DNA of 64,000 nucleotides from Anarhynchus alexandrinus (lineage: Eukaryota > Chordata > Aves > Charadriiformes > Charadriidae), in assembly GCA_008711295.1 (NCBI GenBank), contig VUYV01000053.1:2451213-2515212 (forward strand), in the 5' to 3' direction. The notes below the pieces were generated by a model. It was not told the DNA's origin, ran no database searches, and saw only the letters and a program-made list of their open reading frames with translations. The position numbers and the translations under genes are program-made. This document shows positions 25,459 to 41,500 of the stretch, one piece after another (position 1 is the stretch's first letter; every line of letters begins with the position of its first letter).

Positions 25459-28267
25459 TTCAATCGATACTGTATGAATACAAAGTTTCTAGAAAGCTAC
25501 AAAAATTCTACCACTTTATCAAGAAGGCATCAAAATGTGTCACTTTGCAAAGACATGAAAACACCTGCAGTAACCGACACAAAAATAGCATTTTTAGAGT
25601 GATGAAATAATTGCACTTAACTGTCATGGATATTAAAGTTATCACACATATGTACCGCGAAAGCTAGAATACATTTTTTTTTTTTACAAAGCACTTTATA
25701 AAAAAATTCTCTGCACACAAAACCTATAATTTTCATATTACTATCATACTAAAGATAAATTCACTTTAAAGCCAACACTTAAAACATTTTAAACAAAAAA
25801 AGGTACCAGTACCTACACACAGACAATAACAAATACAAGAATACTGTACTGCCAAGAGGTTTGACTGAAACTCCTTTTGAAAGCTTCTGCAAATATGTTA
25901 AGAAAACATTGGAGAACATTCACTTTTTTCAAAGAGCCTTCCCTCCCTGTCTAACCTAGAGGTACTTTATCATCAAAAGGCAAGTTCTACATCAAAAGTT
26001 ACCAGCAGCAGTACAATATTAAAGTAACCACTGACCATATATGAATATGCTTAAGTCACAAACCCATTTTATACACATTACACAAATAAACATAAAGTGA
26101 GAATTCCATTAAGTCATTTACAAATGTGAACAAATGCACATGGCAAAAAAACCCCAAAACAAAACAAAAACCCAACCTGTTTTACATAAAATGTACTGAA
26201 GAATTAAAGGCTATTCAGGCTTTCAATGTTATAAAATTCTTTTGTCTTTTTTTTTTTTTCAGGCACATATTGTATTTTTTGTCTGCAGTCATGAGCCTGA
26301 ATCAGAGGCCCATAAAACAAAACATAACGAAAACAAAAACACATATTCTGTAAGGAGGTAACAGGGATCCATCTCCTTTTAGTCAACTGAGTGCATTTAA
26401 GATTTAATTTACACACTAGAACTAATTACATGATCTCAGCAAGAATGACCTGAAAAGTTAAAAGATGAAGATGTCCAAAGTGTTTCTTGTACTCTGACTT
26501 AGCCAGCCTCAAGCTTTTTTAGGGGCTAAACATCTCGTTATGAAAGATAAGAGGGGGGAAAAGAGATCATCCTGAGAAAAGTACAAAACTGGACTCTATT
26601 ATACACATCTGCTGTGTGACTGGGGACGTGTAGCAGTATGGGTCAAGTAAAGGGCAGACAAAAGGTTTCTCAGTATGAGTGATGAGTGATCCAGGAAAAC
26701 TATACGGGGAACTCTTTCAGAAAGCAAGTATGCCCTAGGACTTGCAGTGGAAAAATAAATAGATATGGATTAGTACGTCAAATGTTGTATCTGCCTTGAA
26801 CTGGCCAGTTACTTACATTCAACATTAATGTACACCCTTCATTATTTCAAATAGCCTATACCGTGGAGGTTTTAACGGAAGAAGCTACTGCCAAACTTAA
26901 TGAGCTGTAGCTGCGGTAGAAAGGGAAAGTGAGAAACAGGCATTATATCTGCAATTCCTTCAAAATAGTGGTGCAGTACCTAAATAAAATCATTTTGGAA
27001 TTCAAGTAAGTAAAACTACATTTGTTAGTAGTAATTTTTAACAGCCCCAAATGGTACCATTATGCTTATTTTAGTATTTTAACGAGACAGAAGTGTAGTC
27101 TATCACGATTATTGACTAGTACAGCTGAAACGTTTGGTAATAACTGAAAATATATGCTCTACTTGTGGGGCAAAAGTGTCTTTTCCCTACCTCAGTCTCA
27201 TTGAGTTCAACAGGATTGCTTGTCTTAGAGAGGTAAGTGAGATTTAGACCTTGAAGGAATAACAAAAATAATATTTTAGAGACAGGGAACTTGAATTATC
27301 ACAATATTTACCACACAGTGTCACAATATTTCTATATATAAAAAGTTAATCTTAGTTTTCATCAAATACTTTAAAAATCAAGTTAAAATTGTATTCACAA
27401 CTATATTATCCCTCTGACAGCTTTTGGTTTTGCTGAGATTTGTTCTTTCTAACATCGTTTTCTTAAAATCTTGTTCTTCTTCCCATCAATTTTAGTTGTA
27501 GTGTACAGTATGGCCCCCGTTCACAGAAGGTATCAAATACAGACACATTATTAAGAGGAGCTAATTTTTTTTTTTTCCAAGACATCATCTGGGAGAAAAA
27601 CAAAACAAAACCACCCTGTGTTTTGAATTGTGCTGGCCAGAGTTTCTCTAACAGCACCTTCATCCACAAAGCTCACACTCAACATTTCAATGCTTAAAAC
27701 CACACGATTGCGTTTACCCTAGCTATTGTCTGTTCTCCTTTTTCAACTTGTTTTATGCATCTGACTTTCAGCATGCACAACTTTGTAAACAGAATCTTCT
27801 GTCTAAACAAAAAAATCTTCACAGATACAGAAATATTATTAGAGGAGAAGAATAAAGTCACATTTGTCCACTGAAATTCTGCAGTGTATGGATCTCTCAT
27901 TATGCAGATGCACGACTGGATGAAGAGAATATAAACGTGAAACATTTTCATATCACAGACAAATCAGTTGCTGGTTTGCAATGCTGTCAGAAATGGCAAA
28001 CAGTAGATTATTCTTCAGCAGGTGGATCATTAGCAAAATTACTTTGTTATAAATGGTGCTCTTTTGTGAATGGAGGCCTGTAGATTCAACTTATTCCAAT
28101 AAACCAAAGGCATTACGGTGATAACTAAATATTTTTGGTCTCTCTACAAATTGTCATTATTATGGCAGCACTTTTCTAAGCTGGAATTTCAAACCAAAGG
28201 CACTTTCATGCTAGAGTGCAGAAGAGTCACAATTAATTATTTGGTCATGAAATTTAAAAAGGCAGCA

Positions 28268-28273
28268 TTTATT
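28268..28273 (-). terminator. TEAD1: Possible alternative polyadenylation hexamer inside TEAD1 3' UTR
   Basis: The plus strand reads TTTATT, an RNA-sense AATAAA inside an A/T-rich part of the UTR. There is no clear GU-rich element beside it, so use as a cleavage site is only possible. Confidence 0.2.
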
Positions 28274-31190
28274 AATACAATTCACTTTTCACGGAGAACT
28301 AAGAATCTGTAACCTTTTCTTTTGGTATAGACTTTTAACTGTGTAGTAATGGGACTGACTTGTACAGAAGGTTGGTTGAGACCAAGCAGTCAAAGAGCGT
28401 TTCTGTGGGAAAAAATACAGATATTTTAAAAAAATGGAACCAATTAATAAAACAATATATAAAATTTATGTTAAGAGGCTAAAGGTACTTCTAATATAAT
28501 GCTAAGGCACTGCATATTGTAATGCTTTGGCAGCTCTCAATTAAAAGGTTCCTACAAAAAAGTAACAGTAACAAGATAAGTACTTCCAGCTTACAAAAGA
28601 GCTCACAGTTTACAGGCAGCCTGTTGGACTACACACCCCACACTGAACAGTTGAAGGATTAAGGCTTTTAAGAATTAACATATACAGGGTATGGATCATT
28701 TACAGAAGTGTAAAGAAAAGACGATGGAAGTAGTTTCCCTAATATTACATATGTGAACACCAATAAACATTGTGACTTTTTATACCCTATAGTTATGGCA
28801 TATGTAGTGTGCCAGATTCTATTAAAAAAAAATGTACCTGGTTTTGCAAATTGACTTACATACTTTATATGCCTCAAAGAGTTTGCTTGTTATTGAAAAA
28901 AAATAAAAAATCACCAAAACCACAATTCAAACCCTAAATAAAAGACAACTTTAGAACAAAATAAAACAAAAAAGTAGTTTTTGACTTGTAACACCAAGTG
29001 CTTAGAATAAAGGGCTACCGTTAGGCTGTTACAATGCAGTGCTTTTCCTGATGTGATTGTTAGTGTTAAAAACGAGTGTTAAAAGAGACCTTACCATGGA
29101 CATATTTCTCTGTTCAGTTCACGGAATATAAACCGAAAGATCATCAGCCCTAATATCCACAAGCAGGTAACAGCTAGACATCACAGCAATCATCCACCTA
29201 CTAGCGTTAGATCAGAGGCAGGCTAAGGAATTTAAGCAGTCTCCCTTCCCCTTGTGATGTTTGTATCATCTTCTAACCTGAGTCCTCCTCAGTGTTCAGG
29301 ATGAACCTCATCTGATGCAGACATACAGCAACCCACTACCTCGTCTAGGCTATATTCTAGTCTAGATAATTCAATAATGGGCAATTCTAACAGAGGGTAC
29401 TATGCAGAAATATAATATCAAAAAATTAAGACTGGCTTTTTTGAAGACTACAGCACCGTGCCTGCGAGCAAAGCCTAGACTTAACTTGTGCATGGGCTCA
29501 CATCGGTAAAGGGCAGGGAGGAGGAACCTGCTAAGTGTTAACTTCTCTGATTCAGGACTGCAAAAGACCTTCCCAAGAACGCTCTTTGCCGATACCTCGT
29601 GACTGATCTTTAAGTTGGCTTGTGCTGGGCCGGGCAGCCCTCAGCCCTTCAGACAAATGTTTCGCGTGAGAACCCGCTGCTGGCTCAGCACCTGCTGAAA
29701 CAACTGCTGCTTGAGCAACTGCGGGGCAGTGCTGGGTGTGCAGCAGAAGAAAAGAAACTGAGCAACACTCTCTGGTGTAGCCAGGAGGAATGAGACTACT
29801 TCTCTCACGTGTGCGTACCTCAGACAATCACTCACACCCACATCCATGGTTTGAATCCTTACAGTATTAAAATATCTCCAGCTGCACTTCACTTCCTGGA
29901 GTCTTCCCTGAATATATCAGAAGGATGAATGCTACCACATCTGGATGCAAAAGGACATCAGACCCCACGTGGTACGTACGTGTTTGTTTCGGATAACGTC
30001 TTCGCCAGTTGGAACTGGAGAGACAACTGGGAGAGGTGTAAGAGCACCATGATAAAGAGGAAAAGGAGAAAAAAATTCTCCACTTTCCAATCTTCTTTGC
30101 CTGATGGTGGTTGTGATTTTCTAGCGCCTCATAGATATTAAAGCTGTTGATCCTTTCAGAGGTGTACGTATTCCTCTTTCAAACACATTAGTGTTTTGCT
30201 TTCAGTTTATAAATTACTCAATGCTGTCGCAATGTCAGTTGTTTCCGTTCATCTGTTAATTTCAGAGTTGCAAGTTTTTCACTCGCTCGACTTATTAGAA
30301 AACATAGTTGTCCATATAAAATATAACTGCACACACGAGACTACATATAATGCGAGTCTAAATCTTCAGTATTTACCTACTTATTGCAAAATGAGCCATC
30401 TTTTTCATTAAATAATCAAATTTTCATATTAGTACAATACAACTTTATACTCTTTTAAAATACACTAGATATGTTAGGGGTAAGGGATGATGTTTTCTTT
30501 CTCTGCAATACCTGTTTGAAAGTTTAATGGATTAGAAGATTAGTTTTAGCGTTGAGAAAAAAATACAAAATTTGCCTAATTTCAGGACCTGTCTGTTTCT
30601 ATCAGGCATTTCTTAAGGCTATATTTTTCATTTGGTTTCAAACAGAAAAATGTTTCATTTTAAAAAATAATTTAGTGAATTACATTCGTCCATATCTTCC
30701 ACCCTAATTAGTTACAAAGATAATTCTATAAAGATTATTAACTTTGTGTACTCATTTACAGTTATAGCTAAAGGTTCATTTCAATTTCACTTGCATCGTA
30801 AAACAAGTATTTCATGTTGGAAAAAAACCCAAAATAAATTCTTATAAATGCTGTCAGTTTTTTCCCATGGCAAATGCTCTGTCATACATTTTTCTATCAG
30901 AATTAAAAATAGGCCTCCACAGACAGAGGCGTTAGGTTCTTAAATACAGTCTTCCCAAAGAACTGTGGTTTACAAATTTGAAGAACACTTAGTTTTAGAA
31001 ATAATTTTTACAACTGTACCAGAATTTCACAGCTACAATTATATATGAACACATTAAAAATGACTTCACTAAAACAGGATTTAGAAAAATGTGGGTGAAA
31101 GTTGGGCCAGAGGCACTGCCACTTAGTGTTGAGGTTTACAGTCTGTGTTTTGATAAAGAAGTGAAATGAAGTGTATATATAAATAACTGC

Positions 31191-34130
<2,940 letters not shown>

Positions 34131-35939
34131 TCATTTGACAATGTCAGTAGCGTAAGCTGTAATTAGCTCACCGTTCTTCTCAGAAATAAGAGATAGAGGG
34201 GGGAGTCTTATAGTGACAACAGTGACAGTGGAAAAAGTTGTCAGGTAAGTACCTGCCTAATTGTTGCAGTATAAACCTTAGGGAAGCAGCAATTTCTTCA
34301 AACTTTAAACAACAAAAGACAATCCAGTATTTCTCCGGGCTACAGGTGACGTTCTTGCCTGGCAGATAGCTGATGAAGTCCCTGGGGCAAAGGGAATGAT
34401 CACCTGCAAGGATCCTGGCTCCAGAGCCGACTCCTCTGGAGGGAGCCTGCCCTGTGGCCTCCAATGCAACTGAGCCATCCTGCTCCCGAGGGGCCACACA
34501 CTTTCTCCTTTTCCTTTCTTAAAGCAATGAAATCCTCACAGCAAAGGGACATAGCGGCGCAACACAGGAATCAATCTCTGATAAGACTCTGTGAAGCCAT
34601 ATGGCCCTGATTCAGCAAAATACTTGACTTTGCAGAGCTGTATGACACAACTGAGGCTTCACATGAACCGCATGCGCACGGCGCCGTCCCTACCGCACCA
34701 ATAAAACGTTACTGCAACTATTTGATTTCTTTCAGTATTTCTTTGCAGCCTGAATAACTATCGAGCTGCCTTTTGATATCTAGCAACAGAGACTGAGACT
34801 TGCAGGATCAAGTGAGGAACAGTGCTACCTTTAATTATTTATACCCAAATCCAAGTCCTGTGCACAGCATGATTAATTTGGCTACAAAGCAACAGCACGG
34901 GTCACATGCTGAATCCGGCCTCCCCAGCAGCACGGAAGCTGTTCTGCCACTGTGCTCTTTGTCATCATGAATCCATTTTCAAAAGCCCTCAAATTAAAAG
35001 AGCACTAATATGGACACAGGCAGAGTCTAGGGATCTCCACAGCTGGATTTGTTGATTCAGGCATTAGTTCTGCTGACATCTTTGGTGCCCAAGGAGAGAG
35101 TGGGCAGGGTTTTCTTTTTATGTGGAAATAGCCGATGAGCTACTGCAGCGTAACATCTAAGAGTCGTCTGAATTTTTAACTTTGACATGAGCATTTTAGC
35201 AGGGAAAGGCACTTTTGCAGCTGTTTCACTTGCAAGTCTAGCTCTGCTTGTTTTTATTGCTAACACAGAAATGTAACACAAACATTTTGGCAGATACTTT
35301 CGTGTCTACCTTGAGACTTTTTAAAAACACAGTTTACAGGTATGTTTATTCACTAGTTAGCGTGGAACATTTATAATCCTGCCTCCACTATAGTTCAGGT
35401 CATTTGTAACTGCTATTTAATTTTTAACTAGGCAACAACTCATTAATTCTACTTAGTGTCTACAGCCCTTATTTGTGGTACAACATTCTGAGGCAATATG
35501 CTGATAATAGCACATACTGAGCTAGTTTGTGGTACGGAGAAGACATAGGTCTAAGATTACTTCAGGCTGGCTTTGGTAAATTAATCAGTGGAGAAGTCTC
35601 CTGAGGTTTATGCACAGTAACACAAACAGCCCTATAGTCACGTATTTTGCATAACAGAAAGAAATCCTATCGCTATTACACCTTGCTGCTTGCACATGTT
35701 TTGCATGAGGTCAGCAGTTAATGTTTAATGTACCTCTAAAGCACTGTGTTCACAGTGAGCTGTAAGAAATTGTTCGGAGCTAATAGTAAATAAGCAATTT
35801 GCCATCACAGCTGGCTTGCAATCGAAACATGACAAACAGCTAAACATGGCAAACTGTAGCACAGCCATCAGCCATGCCACAGCTGCTCCACCGGAATTTC
35901 TGAAGAATAGTTCATTTCTGATCAAACAATTGCATTGTT

Positions 35940-35993
35940 TTTAATAATAACAACAATAACAACAGCAACAATAATATTAGTAATAATAATATC
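35940..35993 (+). repeat. (AAT/AAC)n microsatellite
   Basis: About 53 bases of interrupted AAT and AAC trinucleotides (AATAATAACAACAATAACAA and onward to AATAATAATATC). Confidence 0.88.
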
Positions 35994-37135
35994 TTAAAAA
36001 GTGGTTACTGGTGCTGCTACCACAATTACAATTTTAATATCAAAACATTTTTTCCTTTCAGATATGGGCAAAATATTTAAGAAATAATAACTAAAATGCT
36101 TCTCACAATTTCATAGACCTTATATTTCAAGCCACAATAACAATTGTTCATAGATTTAAAAAATAAGAATAACTTTTTATCTGCTGCGTTTGGGTATTGA
36201 AGCCCACTGAAAAAAAAAAGAATCTAATTGTTGTATTTACATGCTGACATTTAACCTGGAAAAGTAACACATGTGGCCATCTGGCACCCTGTTGATCACT
36301 CCCACAGCTCTTCCAACTCTTGCTGAAATCACCAGGAGCCCTGTGTACACAAAAAATACAGGCTGGGGCCCTGATGTTTGAATGAGGAATCCTTGAATTT
36401 ATCACTGAAATGTCATGATTTACTCTTATGCAATCACGACATTGTTGCAAAAGTCCCATGGTGATAATATAGATGTGAATGATCTTTATTTGCTTCATTT
36501 GCGCTTCGATTCTTTTTTTTGTCTAGCACACAACAAATGTGTTTTCAAGGAGAGACAGAATTTTCCTTTTAAACAACAGTTTTCATGTTCAACTAATTAC
36601 AAACTGCTGAGGGCTGAAGCCTTAAAACTCCTCCAAAAAGTGTAACACCAACATAAATAATCGTAAGAGTTGGCAATGGCAAGTACCCTTAAATGAAGGC
36701 TTCACCAAAGCCTCTTTTAATACTGAAAGAATTTTGTCTGTTCTTACACACTAAAACAAATCTTGTCCCTCAGTCTGGGTTGAAATTTTGTCGCTAGAGG
36801 CCAAGTACATGAACGCTAGGAAGGAGCGGGTATCATTGCAAAGAGCGGATTGTCACGTCAAGGAAGTATTCTGAACCAGGTGTTGAAAGCTTTGTTCCAC
36901 ACTGAATACTTTTAGAAAAGAAGGAAAGACTATTGCTTCTGGTAAATACAAAACTTTGGTTAAAAAATGACAGTGAAGGACTTGCTAACTATATTGTTAT
37001 GGCTTACATAGTAAGGGGTTCATCTAAACACATATGCCTGAAAACAAAGTTGTATTTCTTGAACGGACAAAAGTGGGTCCCAATTAAAAGTCAGGGGATT
37101 CCACTCCCCCCTCCCCAAAAAGGTTATGAGACTAC

Positions 37136-37157
37136 AAAAAAAAAAAAAAAAAAAAGN
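37136..37157 (+). other. 20-A run followed by an undetermined base
   Basis: Twenty A from 37136 to 37155, then G and an N at 37157. The single ambiguous base beside a homopolymer suggests uncertain run length in the assembly rather than biology. Confidence 0.9.
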
Positions 37158-37262
37158 GTGGCTATGACAGTTGTAGATGTAGCTTTGAGCAGGAATAAGG
37201 CAATGTGTTACCCCGGTATTCAGTTTTAGCAGGATCCTTACTATGATATTGATTGCAGTTTT

Positions 37263-37775
37263 TATGTCTACATTTTAGAAAGGATGTTGGAAAATTGGAA
37301 AGTGTTCAGAAAAGAGTTACAAGAATGATTTCAGGTCTGGAAAACATCCTTTGTAGTGAATGACTAATGAAACTCCATCTACTTACTTTTTCCAAGGGAA
37401 GTTTTTCCACGACTTTGTCATAGCCTACAAGTTGCTACATGGGGAAGAGTCTTCTGATAGATTAAATCTTGCAGAAAAGGACATTAAAAGACAGAAAGCT
37501 AAAGCTATGCAAAAGCTAAATGAGAAACAAAGCAGAGGTTGGCAACCCTGATGGCAATGAAATGCTGGCATAATTTACAAATGTGGTGGAATCGCCATTA
37601 CTTGGGGTCTTTTTTTAACCAAGCTAAATGTCTAACTAACAGGGGTGCTCTGGTTCAAGTAGGCTTATTGTCCGGGGGCAGACATTACTTAGTGAGATTC
37701 ACTGCCTATATTATACAAGAGGCAAGACTAGATAAATATAATAACAGCAAAATTGAAATACAGGAATTTATCTTA
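37263..37775 (+). repeat. Old CR1 LINE 3' fragment
   Basis: In order on the plus strand are blocks of an old amniote CR1 tail: GGAAAGTGTTCAGAAAAGAG, TTTCAGGTCTGGAAAACATC, TACAAGTTGCTACATGGGGA, AATCTTGCAGAAAAGGACAT, CATTACTTGGGGTC and, near the end, CAAGAGGCAAGACTAGATAA. The reading frame has many lesions and the body has small indels. It is clearly older than, and from a different subfamily than, the copy at 15.4 kb, and it lies antisense to TEAD1 within the 11.3-kb intron. Confidence 0.83.
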
Positions 37776-38499
37776 TTAACCTCAACTAACCCTCTCCTTA
37801 TAATTTCCTTTTTCAATAATCCCTGTGAAAAAAAACCAACCCTGTGACAACAGTCAAGCTTCTGGACCGCTGTGCTTGCAGGCTCTTATGCTGCAACCAG
37901 CTTTGCCTCATTATTTCCTTGGTACTCTGGCTCTAGCTGTTCTCTTGCATTTTAGACTTAGATTGCAAGTCTTCCTGGGCTGTAAACCAGCTTTCCCTTC
38001 TGTACAGCGTCTCGTGCAACTGTGCTCTGACCCGTGGCTCCAGGAATTAGGGTTGAGGAGCACTATCGTAGCATATGCAGATATAATAACCTTTTGAATG
38101 GAAGCATGATCACATGTGATGAACAGGAGTCCATTTACTCATTGAATTTTAAAATACAAGATCAATACAATTTAGGAAAAAAAACCCTAACTTAAAAAAC
38201 ACAAATGCATATTTGTTTTCTTTTTTACTTTCAAGAGTAAAACTCTAATTTTGATTTATTTCTAAGAGCTGAGATTTATATTAGCTGAATGCATTTGGAG
38301 GCAGGAGAGGCACTCAGCTTTCTGGCACCCTATCTACAGTGGTTGTGTAAGAGCATGATTAATTCATTAATAAAGCATAGCTTGTCAATGGGTAGCACTG
38401 AAAATATTACATATTAAGAGTACTAAGTGTCTGACACGCTGCATGGAGAAGCCTTTGCCAGTGTGCCAGAGCAGGCACCAAAACAGAGCTGGCTGAAAC

Positions 38500-38536
38500 C
38501 AAAATAAAAAGTAAAAATAAATAAATAAAAATAATC
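38500..38536 (+). repeat. (AAAT)n A-rich microsatellite
   Basis: AAAATAAAAAGTAAAAATAA followed by ATAAATAAAAATAA, an interrupted AAAT repeat. Confidence 0.8.
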
Positions 38537-41500
38537 TTCACTTCAGAAGAGCTCTCGGGCTCTGTGTTAAAGGCAGGGGGCAGAGGGTAGAGCGCTTGCA
38601 TAATAATAACAGCTTTGGCTAACAAAAAAGCAACTCCAGCAAAAATTGCTGAGAAGACTCTAAATTCTTCCCGCTGAGTAGAAGGAAAACAGCACCTACT
38701 GGAAACAGTGGGATCTGGGGAGGGCCAGAACAATTTACACTGGCATTCGGTAGTTAACATCAAGCACATAAGGTCACTTATTAACAACATATAGGCTTTA
38801 ACAACTGCTGACTGCAGGGAGGTGTGTTACTCATATGACTGCACCATGCCTCCCCTCCTCCTCTCCAAAGAGTGATCAAAGAGCAGAGATTCCAAATTGT
38901 GAAGCAATTTTTTCCAACGGGAGCATCTGGGTCGTTGGCACGTTTCACCGCGCGTTACACTGCAGCTCAGGAATTGCGTCCAGCTCTGCCACATGGTTGG
39001 GCTTGTGATGGACAGGCCAAGCTGCTCCGGCTTCCCAGCTGCTCGGCCCCGGCCACTCATTATCCAGCCCCAAGCGCTAATGCCCTTGCATCAATTTGCG
39101 AAGGGGTCCCTCCACAAGCACCACGTGAGCTCCCTGTGCCGAGAGGGTTGTGGTGGGGAAAAGAAAATGGATGTCTGCTTTCTTCCATATCTAATTTGTT
39201 TTGCATACATTTGCATGCTGGCCATAGACCCATTCACATTACGGATCCCATTTGCGAGTTGCAGATCATTTGCCAGTCAAAGCTGGTGAGTGTGTGCGCG
39301 CGTCTGAGTGTGTGGAGGGAAATCCAAGATTCTAGATTATGCAATATAAATTACATGTAAAAATAGAAAGAAAAAAAAAATAGCAGTGGCCACAATAGTG
39401 TGTGTGAATGAAGGGCACAAAGAATCTCTGCACCTTTTAAGACGGCTGGAGGCACATGGGGATAAATTCAGGAGGGGGTGGGAGGAGCCCACAGGCGCAA
39501 GCCATTTCTGAACACTGATTACATGGGTAAATTGTTTGTTCCAGTGTATCACAAAGAGAAGGAGCATTATTTTTCATGCCACAGCTGTTTTGAATAAGAA
39601 TAGGAATAAACTTAACCATCCTCCTCATGTTACTTACCACTAATTATGGCATATATTTACATCTATAAAACAGTGAAATTTTGGGGAACATAATTTAATG
39701 CCCCTTTATTGTGTAGATTCCTTTATTTCCATCCCACATTTGAATTTCAAAAATGTTTAGGACTTCAAAGCATCTTTAAAAGCTTGCCCTAATTACAATA
39801 TGCATTACTTTCTAAAACTCCTAGTTTGCATTGCAGATTCCTGCAAATACAAGCATTCATTTTAAACATTAATTAATATCATCTGTGCATCTTCAGATGA
39901 GTTTGGGTCTTTATTTCAGAGTTGCACTGAGCTCTGACTAAGCTTTCCTCAGTTTGAAGAATAGTTCGAGCTACTGTAAACATTTAAAATTAAGCCAGTG
40001 GCTCAGATCAGTAGAAAGCCTGACAGCCCAATATTAATTTATTTCAGCTGGTTTTTTCCTGTGCCACTGGTTAGAAAACATCTCTCCTCCTTTCAGATAT
40101 ATTTGCTTCCCATAACTGTTCCTGTAGCTGCACAAGTCAGCGTTCAGGCTTGGCACAGAGCGTTTGGCAGTGTCAGAGACACAAACCCCATGGCCGCGTC
40201 ATGGCAAGGTGTGCTCGCACCGGCACTAAGGATCCCAACGGAGGCACGGACCCACTGCACGATACTGCAAGCGCGTAGAGAAGTCATGCAAAAAGAGAAT
40301 CCCTGCCTCAGACTTTGCTGTCGGGGGCTGAGGCAAAACACAAGAGAGAAGTAACTAGCTAAACCAGACAAATTTAGTCCAGGCTGCAGTGGACAGATAC
40401 GCACTGCTGAATTAACATTAAAGGTATTCCTAGTAGTGAAAATTGGTTGCCAGCTGAACTAGTGCTAGACAGGGGCAAGTTAAGGAGGTAGCAAAGCTAG
40501 CAGGGGCAGAAAGGGAGCTGCTGTGCTGTGCCTTCCTCGAGCAATTCCCTTGCCAGAGTCAATGGAGATGTACGCGCTCGTAACAGCAGAGTCAAAGTGA
40601 ACATATTGGCGATGCGGCTGAGAAACACGGGATTCAAAAGGGAGGTGGTGTGAGTGGGACAGATGTACCGTCAGCTTGCCACAAGAGAAAGTGGAGAAGC
40701 AGCGGAGGCAGAGCGCTGGGCAATCAGCACCGGGGGTGGGGGCAAGAAGGCAAGGGCAGGAATCATGTTTTAGACAGACATTTTGGGGTAAAGCTGGAGG
40801 TGTGATCTATCATTTAGCTTGAACTCTTTCGGGAGGCCTAAGTGTACTATTTAGTATTAGCTAATTTAAGAATAGTAGTGAGTAGTCAATGGGGACAGCA
40901 TTAGATATCAATATGCGTAGAACTTCAACCAATAAAAGAAACCAATAGAGGCAACATGTGTTGACTTAGCTTTTAGATAGGCTAATCAGTACTTCAAAGA
41001 GCAGTAAACTTCGGGCCTTTTCTCAAGTCACAAAAACAGTTCAAGTACAAACTAACCAACAGGTATGTTGACCTTACTCAGAGTAAGATTAGATGACACG
41101 AATCGTACCTGACTGTTTTACATAGATTGGGCTTATTTTGTTAGTGACTGAGGTAACAGAAGCAGGATTGTGCACTCAGCCTGCACCCAGGGAAAGGTTT
41201 CATCTGCAGAAACTCTGCAGCCGTGTCTGAATTCCTCAACAGTGGTCTAGCAAATAACTTTCACATTTATTTAAGAACCTTTATTTTTGTTTTCATTTTG
41301 TATCCCTGTAATCTCCGGTTTCATATCATTGTCACACAAATTTCCTGTGCCATATCGTTAGTACGTTGTTCCTTATCTACTCATTGTACCGAGTGCACAA
41401 CATACCAAGTAAAGCTCCTTCTAGCTATTACTGTCAAAGCCTGTCTCTGGGGTGACTTCCCTGAAGCCTCTGGTTCCCAGCGACTACCTGGGATAGACAG

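Larger units (their letters stand above)
25435..31190 (-). other. TEAD1: TEAD1 3' untranslated region (inferred, ~5.75 kb)
   Basis: Downstream of the TEAD1 stop the minus strand is A/T-rich and free of meaningful reading frames. The first well-formed polyadenylation context I find at the far end is AATAAA (complement of 25453-25458), followed within about 15-20 nt by a U/GU-rich stretch (TGTTTTGTGC in RNA sense). Mammalian TEAD1 mRNAs have 3' UTRs of several kilobases (recalled), so this length is plausible. Other TTTATT/AATAAA words occur, for example near 28268, and could give shorter forms. The cleavage position is approximate. A weak ancient-repeat-like motif lies near 27195-27225. Confidence 0.62.
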
